A DNA stretch of 64,000 bases from Janthinobacterium lividum PAMC 25724 (lineage in GTDB: Bacteria > Pseudomonadota > Gammaproteobacteria > Burkholderiales > Burkholderiaceae_D). The translations under genes and the position numbers were made by a program. This document shows, one piece after another, positions 58,588 to 64,000 of the stretch (the stretch's first letter is position 1; each line of letters begins with the position of its first letter). The notes beneath the pieces were generated by a model. That model did not search any database. It had not been told where the DNA came from and was given only the letters and a program-made list of their open reading frames with translations. The stretch is from positions 186,001-250,000 of the forward strand of contig AHHB01000019.1 in assembly GCA_000242815.2 (NCBI GenBank), given 5' to 3'.

Positions 58588-60036
58588 TTAGTCCCTTTGC
58601 GGCGCGACGATCTCCGCGTAATCGTAGAGCTCGCCCAATATTTCTTCCCCCCGCTCATCGACGGACTCCGACAGCACGTCGATTTCCGTAAACAGCATTT
58701 CGATGGTGCGCGCGCCGGCGTCGCCGTCGAACAGCCGGGCGGCGCGGTGCTGTTCCCAGCGCAGGCTTTCCGCTACGCTCAGGGTTTGCGGAAAATTGCG
58801 CGCGCGGTAGCGAAACAGCAATTCCTGCAGGCGTTCGTCGGCAAACGATGGGCGTGCGGCCGCCAGCTTGGCCGGCGTGTCGCGGCGTAGTGATTCGAGC
58901 AGGCGGCGGTCGTCGTTGCTGACGAAACCATTGTATAAGTCTTCATCCACGTCTAGCGCAACATTCACGCCCGGGCGCTGGAATACGTCGGCCCAGATCG
59001 TCTCCATGTTCGGCGCCGTGGCGGCCAGCTGGGCGTTGGCGCGCGCCGCTTCCAGGTCGATACCCCAGTGCGCAGCCATGGCTGGCGACAGGGTCTTTAA
59101 ATTGCCGACCAGCATGGGCGACTTGTTCAGGTGCACGCTTTTCACGGGGAGGCGCGTCATGCCTTCCGGCATGGCTTCCTTGCGCGTGAACATGCGCGCG
59201 CGGATAGTGTCGGCGTCCAGGCTGAACAGCTCGCGTGGGTCGTAGGCACAATCCCAGACCAGAATTTCATTCTTGTTGCTCGGGTGCGTGGCGAGCGGCC
59301 AGACGACGCCCAGGCAACCCCGTTCGGCGGGGAACATGCCCGACACGTGCAGGAAGGGTTGGCGTTCGCTGGCGGCCAGGTGCATGCCCATTTCGCTGGC
59401 GACCCTGTCCTTCTTGTGCAGCGCCAGGCAGAACTCGAACAGCTTCGGCTGCTTTTCGCGGATCAGGCGGGCCAGGGCGATGGTGGCGCGTACGTCGGAC
59501 AGCGCATCGTGCGCCGCTGCGTGGACCAGGCCATTGGCCTTGCTCAAGTGTTCGAGTTTAAAACTGGTCTGGCCATCGTCGCGTTTCGGCCACTCAATGC
59601 CTTCCGGGCGCAGCGCGTGCGTCATGCGCACCACGTCGAGAATGTCCCAGCGGCCGCAATGGTTTTTCCATTCGCGCGCATACGGGTCGATCAGGTTGCG
59701 CCAGAACAGGAAACGCGTGACTTCATCGTCGAAACGGATGGTGTTGTAGCCCACGCCGATAGTGCCCGGTTCCGAAAAAGCCGCTTCGATGGTGGCGGCG
59801 AACTGGTGCTCTGGCACGCCCAGCTGCAAGCATTGCTGCGGCGTGATGCCCGTGATCAGGCACGCTTGCGGGTCTGGCAGGAAATCATTGGCAGGCTGGC
59901 AATACAGCATGATAGGCTCGCCGATCTCCTTGAGTTCGGCGTCCGTGCGGATGGCCGCGAACTGGGCCGGACGGTCGCGGCGCGGCTGCGCGCCAAAGGT
60001 TTCGTAGTCGTGCCAAAGGAAAGTCTGGGTAGTCAT
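58588..60036 (-). CDS. sbcB: Exodeoxyribonuclease I
   Basis: 482-aa 3'-5' single-strand DNA exonuclease used in recombination and mismatch repair. DEDDh motifs: exo I FLWHDYETFGAQPRRDRPAQFA near residue 6, exo II with GVGYNTIRFDDE, exo III H-D in HAAAHDALSDVRATIALARL; then the SH3-like and C-terminal helical parts. Length matches E. coli ExoI (475). ATG at 60036. Secure. Confidence 0.96.
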   Translation of the reverse strand: MTTQTFLWHDYETFGAQPRRDRPAQFAAIRTDAELKEIGEPIMLYCQPANDFLPDPQACLITGITPQQCLQLGVPEHQFAATIEAAFSEPGTIGVGYNTIRFDDEVTRFLFWRNLIDPYAREWKNHCGRWDILDVVRMTHALRPEGIEWPKRDDGQTSFKLEHLSKANGLVHAAAHDALSDVRATIALARLIREKQPKLFEFCLALHKKDRVASEMGMHLAASERQPFLHVSGMFPAERGCLGVVWPLATHPSNKNEILVWDCAYDPRELFSLDADTIRARMFTRKEAMPEGMTRLPVKSVHLNKSPMLVGNLKTLSPAMAAHWGIDLEAARANAQLAATAPNMETIWADVFQRPGVNVALDVDEDLYNGFVSNDDRRLLESLRRDTPAKLAAARPSFADERLQELLFRYRARNFPQTLSVAESLRWEQHRAARLFDGDAGARTIEMLFTEIDVLSESVDERGEEILGELYDYAEIVAPQRD

Positions 60037-60182
60037 TGATGGTCGTTGCTTAATTGGTTATCTGGGCCGCTCAAAGAGTCGCTGCTACAGTTTTCTGAAA
60101 ACCTGCCGATACTACACGAGAGCATGATCAGCATTGCGTTTCCCGCATGGTGGCATACATTGCCCGTTCAAGGAGGTCTATC

Positions 60183-60797
60183 GTGTCAATTCCCATCGCC
60201 GCAAGCAGCAATTCCACTCCTTCCGTGACTTCCGTCAGTACGGGCGTTGCCGGCAAGGACGATAAAGTTCAGCAAAAGGATGGCGTCAAGACGGAAATGA
60301 GCGTCAATGAGCGCAGCAAGCTGCAGTTGAACGCCTCCATCATGCAGGCGTCGATGAATGTCTCCATCGCTTCGGAAAACGCGCCGCTGGCGCTGCTGTA
60401 CAAGACCGCCATCACGAATATCAATGAAGCGCTGAAGGGCCAGTACGGCGAGGGTGCGATCGAGAACGCGGCGTCGCAAGATAATAGCGCCGAAGCGACG
60501 GCCAGCCGCATTGTATCGCTGTCGACGGGTTTTTTTGACGCCTACAAGAAGCAAAATCCTGGTCTGGACGACGCTACGGCCCTGAGCAAGTTCATGGATA
60601 CCATCAGTGGCGGCATGGAAAAAGGCTTCAAGGAAGCGCGCGATATCCTCAGTGGCTTGAACGTGCTGAACGGCGATCTCGCCAGCAATATCGACAAGAC
60701 GTATGAATTAGTGCAAAAAGGCTACGCCGATTTCATCGCCGCGCGCAGTAGCAACAAGGATGACGGCGCCAAGCCGGCCGACAGCAAGGCCGCCTGA
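60183..60797 (+). CDS. DUF5610-type protein
   Basis: 204-aa protein resembling DUF5610, of unknown function. The GTG at 60183 follows a perfect AAGGAGGT and is the likely start (MSIPIAASSN), better than the ATG-like codon 36 bases upstream. The first 45 residues are Ser/Thr-rich and disordered; residues 50-190 are helical: LQLNASIMQASMNVSIASEN, then LYKTAITNINEALKGQYGEG and KEARDILSGLNVLNGDLASN. No signal or membrane helix. It stands alone. The family name is from memory of the pattern. Confidence 0.7.
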   Translation: MSIPIAASSNSTPSVTSVSTGVAGKDDKVQQKDGVKTEMSVNERSKLQLNASIMQASMNVSIASENAPLALLYKTAITNINEALKGQYGEGAIENAASQDNSAEATASRIVSLSTGFFDAYKKQNPGLDDATALSKFMDTISGGMEKGFKEARDILSGLNVLNGDLASNIDKTYELVQKGYADFIAARSSNKDDGAKPADSKAA

Positions 60798-60903
60798 TCC
60801 CGATGACACCTGAGGCGCCTGGGAAAATGTCCAGGGCCAGGCGCATTGCCGAAAGCAGTACGAATGTACGACCAGGCAATGCAACGACGCCATGGGCGTT
60901 TTA

Positions 60904-61875
60904 TCAGGTGCTTACGCGGTTGCGGCCCGATGCTTTGGCGCGGTACAGCGCCGCATCGGCTGTCGCGATCAGCGCTTCGTCATCCTGTCCGGCAGCCAGG
61001 CTGGCTACGCCGAAGGAACCGGTGATGTGCGGCAGGGCGCTGCGCATGTCGGTGAAGATAAGGGCTTGCTGCATGCGTTCGCACAGGCGCTCGGCGACCC
61101 GCAGGGCCACGTTTTCACTGGTGTCGGGCAAGATCACCATCATTTCCTCGCCACCATAGCGCACGGCAAAATCCGTGGGTCGCAGGGCAGCGCCCAGCAC
61201 TTGCGCGGCGATGCGCAGCGCCTGGTCGCCCGCCTGGTGGCCGTGGGTGTCGTTAAAGCGCTTGAAATGGTCGAGGTCTATCATTACCAGCGACAGCGGC
61301 GAGCTGCTGGCCTGGGCGGTAATGACCATGTTCGGCAGTAAATCGGTGAGCCAGGCACGGTTGTACAAGCCCGTCAGGCTGTCGACCATCGATAGCTGGC
61401 GGTAGAATTCGCCCAGTTTCTGGCGCCGGCGCAGCAGGGCATTGGCGGCGCGGATGCGGAAGGAGAGCAAGCGCAGCAGGTTACGCGCCAGGCCGTTCGA
61501 TTGCTCGATCAATTCCCATACGACGGCCGCATCGATCACCAGCAAATCGGTTTCTTCCAGAGCGGAAATGGCAGCCAGGTTGCTCGCTTCATCAAGCACC
61601 GATTGTTCGCCCACGCTTTCGCCGGGCAAGACCTTGCTGACGGTGCCGTCATCCATGCCCGTGTGGGTGTCGGCCGCTACGGCCAGCGAGCCGCGCAGGA
61701 CAATGTACAGCTTGGTGCCTTGGCTGTCGACAATGGCTTCGCCCGCTTCGAGGCGCATCACGGGGCAGGGTGCCAGCATGGCGGCCGTCCGGCTGTCCGC
61801 TGCATCGCAAAATAGCTGTAAATCACCGATGTTGCAGCCTGAAGCGCCGAAGTTGCCGATCTGTTCCACAATCAC
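60904..61875 (-). CDS. Cyclic-nucleotide-binding GGDEF protein (diguanylate cyclase)
   Basis: 323-aa cytoplasmic signalling protein likely to make c-di-GMP. Residues 15-135 are a CAP-like cyclic-nucleotide-binding domain (EAIVDSQGTKLYIVLRGSLAVAAD, LPGESVGEQSVLDEAS); residues 165-323 are a GGDEF domain with the active-site motif YGGEEM (GGEEF variant) near 246 and DLDHFKRFNDTHGHQAGDQAL before it. No R-x-x-D inhibitory site is present four residues before the motif region as read (FAVRYGGEE), so product inhibition may be weak. Starts with GTG at 61875; a second GTG two codons later is possible. Confidence 0.92.
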   Translation of the reverse strand: MIVEQIGNFGASGCNIGDLQLFCDAADSRTAAMLAPCPVMRLEAGEAIVDSQGTKLYIVLRGSLAVAADTHTGMDDGTVSKVLPGESVGEQSVLDEASNLAAISALEETDLLVIDAAVVWELIEQSNGLARNLLRLLSFRIRAANALLRRRQKLGEFYRQLSMVDSLTGLYNRAWLTDLLPNMVITAQASSSPLSLVMIDLDHFKRFNDTHGHQAGDQALRIAAQVLGAALRPTDFAVRYGGEEMMVILPDTSENVALRVAERLCERMQQALIFTDMRSALPHITGSFGVASLAAGQDDEALIATADAALYRAKASGRNRVST

Positions 61876-62080
61876 ACTTTCAAAAAGCCGGCGCGCGGGA
61901 GGAGGGAGCCGGTGGTTTCATGATAGCGTAAAGCGGCCTCGGCTGTAACGGCAAAGGCTTGCTTGAGGTCACTTACTGTGTGAAATACGACAATTATTTC
62001 ACTGTCGCGTCAAGAAGCTGGAACGGTGATACTTTTGGCATTGTTGTTGCCGTGCGCAACAGGCGGGCCGGATGCGACAA

Positions 62081-62100
62081 GGCAGCCTTGAACGGCTGCC
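62081..62100 (-). terminator. Hairpin downstream of the hibernation-factor gene
   Basis: GGCAGCC (62081-62087), loop TTGAAC, GGCTGCC (62094-62100), 33 bp past the stop codon; only a weak T-tract on the minus strand. Confidence 0.5.
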
Positions 62101-62132
62101 CTGGTCTCTGAGGAATGCTGCAGTGGGGCGAG

Positions 62133-62510
62133 TTACTCGGCGGTTTCTTCCGCTTCGGCCGTATCGATCACGGCATTCTTGCCGCTGGCGTGGCGCTTGC
62201 TGTCTTGCAGGCGGCCCAGGGCGCTATCGATCGCGCGTTTCAGTTTCTCGGTGGCGCCGGCAACGGCTTGATGCACGGTGGCGTTTTGTTCGGTCACGGC
62301 AATTGCTTGATAGCCAGCAATGCGTGCTTCCATGACGCAGCGGATGTCGTCGGCACCGCCTTTCGGGCCGTTGGTGTCGCTGATGTGGACTTCGATGCGG
62401 GTCAGGTTGTCGCGGAAGCGGTTCAGTGCGTTTTCCAGTACGGATTGCACATGTTCGTTCAGTCCAGCAGTGTTGGCGATGGTGCTGTCGGTATGAATAT
62501 TGATTTGCAT
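62133..62510 (-). CDS. Ribosome hibernation promoting factor (HPF/RaiA family)
   Basis: 125-aa protein that binds the 30S decoding site in stationary phase and stores ribosomes. ATG at 62510 with AGGAGTAAGCAT directly upstream. The S30AE fold is read from MQINIHTDSTIANTAGLNEHVQSVLENALNRF, RIEVHISDTNGPKGGADDIRC and ARIAGYQAIAVTEQNATVHQAVAGATEKLKRAID. It has a short C-terminal tail and no long-form dimerisation domain, so it is a short HPF/YfiA-like form. It stands alone. Confidence 0.9.
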   Translation of the reverse strand: MQINIHTDSTIANTAGLNEHVQSVLENALNRFRDNLTRIEVHISDTNGPKGGADDIRCVMEARIAGYQAIAVTEQNATVHQAVAGATEKLKRAIDSALGRLQDSKRHASGKNAVIDTAEAEETAE

Positions 62511-62749
62511 ATGCTTACTCCTGTCAATTCAAAAAAAACCCATCTCGGGAGCCATGCCCTGCAGCGGTCAAATCGGCTGCGCGCGCATCAGCGCCCGGTT
62601 ACTACCTCATGCACTTGATTGCTGTGCATGACCTCACTTACGTAGCTTATCTTACTCCAGTTTTGACAATTTCAAGGGCGCTGCATGATTAAGATGCGCT
62701 TAACCCTGCAGTCAGGTCAAGTTTCCTGATGGAATTTTTTCCCGCTTGC

Positions 62750-63415
62750 TTATCCATTGATCAAGCCGGCGGCAATATTGATGGACAGTCCCAGCACGAC
62801 CAGATTGAAGAAAAAGCTCAGTACGGATTGCCCCAGTACGATCTGCCGCATCGGCCGCGTCTGCACGCAAACGTCCGACGTTTGTACGGCGACGGCGATG
62901 GTGAAGGCGAAATACAAAAAATCCCAGTAGTCGGGGTTTGCTTCGTCGCCGGGAAATTTCAGCGGGCGCAATGCGGGGTCGGCCAGGTAAAACAGGTGCG
63001 CATAGTGAACGCAGAACAGCGTGCCGACGAGAAACCAGGAACCGACCAGGGTGAGGATCGTCAGGCCGTAATGCAGCGCGCGCTCATCCGGCGCCATGTC
63101 TTTCATCGAGGACAGCTGCGAGACGATGGCCAGCAGGCTCATCACGGATGCGACGCTCAGGGCCGACAGGACCGTGGTAGCCCGCTCATCCTGGCGCGCC
63201 GCCATCACCTTCACCTTGTGATGGTTGGCGCGCATCATCATCCAGGCCATCGTCGCCAGGTAGAACCAGACGGCGACATTCCACGCTGTCAACACGCGCG
63301 TCATCTGCTGCCAGGACGAGGGCAGCAGCAGGAAGGCCGCTACACCGATGGCTGTGGCCAGGCTCAGGTGGGGGCGGCTGCGGATGAATCGGTACAAGGG
63401 GAACGTGATTTTCAT
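62750..63415 (-). CDS. DUF1345 membrane protein
   Basis: 221-aa inner-membrane protein of the DUF1345 family, function unknown. Five hydrophobic segments; the family stretch NPDYWDFLYFAFTIAVAVQTSDVCVQTRPMRQIVLGQSVLSFFFN near the end is characteristic. ATG at 63415. It lies 38 bp downstream of the MFS gene on the same strand, possibly co-transcribed. Confidence 0.9.
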   Translation of the reverse strand: MKITFPLYRFIRSRPHLSLATAIGVAAFLLLPSSWQQMTRVLTAWNVAVWFYLATMAWMMMRANHHKVKVMAARQDERATTVLSALSVASVMSLLAIVSQLSSMKDMAPDERALHYGLTILTLVGSWFLVGTLFCVHYAHLFYLADPALRPLKFPGDEANPDYWDFLYFAFTIAVAVQTSDVCVQTRPMRQIVLGQSVLSFFFNLVVLGLSINIAAGLING

Positions 63416-63453
63416 GCGACGACTTAATCAGTGGGAATGGCCCATCTTAGCCC

Positions 63454-64000
63454 TTAGTTTGCGCTTGCGGTGCGCGTCCTGGCAGCGGCTTCTTTTTCGT
63501 CGTGGGGAAAGCGATCCATGCGCGATAGCACGGGAAACAGCACGGCCCATATGCCCGTCACGGCCAGGGTGGCGGCGCCACCGAAGAGCACGGCGCGCAC
63601 CAGGCCGAACCAGCCTGCCGTCAGGCCCGATTCAAATTCGCCCAGTTCGTTCGAGGCGCCGATGAAGACGGCATTCACGGCGCTGACCCGGCCGCGGATC
63701 TCGTCGGGCGTCTCGAACTGCACCAGCAGGTGGCGGATGTAGACGCTGACCATGTCGCCGGCACCCATCAGGAACAGCGCCGCCAGCGCCAGCGGGAAAT
63801 GGCTGGTGCTGCCCAGCACCAGGGTGCCCAGGCCGAAGACGGCGACGCCGCCGAACATCCAGATGCCCACCCGGCGCGTGATGGGGAAGATGGCCAGTGC
63901 GATCGAGCACAGGGCGGCGCCGGCGCCCGGTGCCGTGCGCAGCAGGCCCAGGCCGCCGGGGCCGACATGCAGCACGTCATGCGCGAGCGCCGGCAACAGG
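63454..64000 (-). CDS. MFS transporter, C-terminal part (runs off the right edge)
   Basis: About 182 residues, the last five to six helices of a major facilitator of the MFS_3/EntS-like type. Seen: VLHVGPGGLGLLRTAPGAGA at the start of the visible part, LALAALFLMGAGDMVSVYIRHLLVQFETPDEIRGRVSAVNAVFIGASNELGEFESG, which is the usual core of this group, and a basic tail. The frame stays open to the window edge, so the gene is cut by the window only. Substrate unknown. Confidence 0.9.
   Translation of the reverse strand, partial: LLPALAHDVLHVGPGGLGLLRTAPGAGAALCSIALAIFPITRRVGIWMFGGVAVFGLGTLVLGSTSHFPLALAALFLMGAGDMVSVYIRHLLVQFETPDEIRGRVSAVNAVFIGASNELGEFESGLTAGWFGLVRAVLFGGAATLAVTGIWAVLFPVLSRMDRFPHDEKEAAARTRTASAN

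Overview
The window looks like the chromosome of a high-GC betaproteobacterium, most likely an Oxalobacteraceae member (Janthinobacterium/Duganella/Massilia type). This is judged from the gene content and protein style (long-form isocitrate lyase, class I fumarase, MHS carriers, DUF5610, a partial type VI secretion locus) and was not tested by any database search. Most genes are ordinary host genes with good ribosome binding sites. Two blocks depart clearly in base composition and gene content: 4.37-15.31 kb and 28.64-31.6 kb.

Layout. 1-4.1 kb: carbon metabolism (fumarase, UPF0114 membrane protein, acetyl-CoA synthetase). 4.3-15.3 kb: a genomic island inserted in a tRNA-Ser(GGA) gene. It has a P4-type integrase next to the tRNA and a 13-bp copy of the tRNA 3' part at the far end. 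It carries a second integrase, an AlpA-like regulator, a retron-like reverse transcriptase in an operon with an Xre regulator and a small 77-aa protein, an unknown 361-aa protein, and a large AT-rich CHAT protease. A 0.9-kb non-coding stretch holds at least thirteen short hairpins. Recombination, reverse transcription and a caspase-like protease in one tRNA island is typical of a phage-defence island; I consider the RT operon, the CHAT gene and the hairpin-rich stretch the best candidates for something undescribed. 15.4-28.6 kb: isocitrate lyase, MHS transporter, a zinc-protease-like lipoprotein, DUF695 protein, a class A beta-lactamase overlapping a PAS hybrid kinase, a TonB receptor and gluQRS.

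28.6-43.0 kb: a type VI secretion effector locus read on the minus strand: tssF, tssG, vgrG, DUF2169 adaptor, a 1661-aa Rhs protein with an N-terminal PAAR-like region and a DUF4329-like toxin tip, and an immunity-like gene joined to it by an ATGA overlap. Downstream is a graveyard of displaced toxin tips and immunity genes, broken by a poly-A frameshift, an AT-repeat frameshift and a complete IS481-family element with 6-bp target duplications. 43.1-49.1 kb: a nucleoside uptake locus, Tsx-like outer-membrane channel divergent from an ABC transporter (ATPase, two permeases, BMP binding protein).

49.2-64 kb: housekeeping and signalling genes: HDOD protein, M28 peptidase, LLM flavin oxidoreductase, VanZ-like protein, a lemA-TPM-TPM-SDR operon, pyrF, sbcB, DUF5610 protein, a cyclic-nucleotide-binding GGDEF protein, a ribosome hibernation factor, DUF1345 protein and the C-terminal part of an MFS exporter cut by the window edge. 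The first gene (fumarase) and the last (MFS) are incomplete because of the window, not because of mutation.
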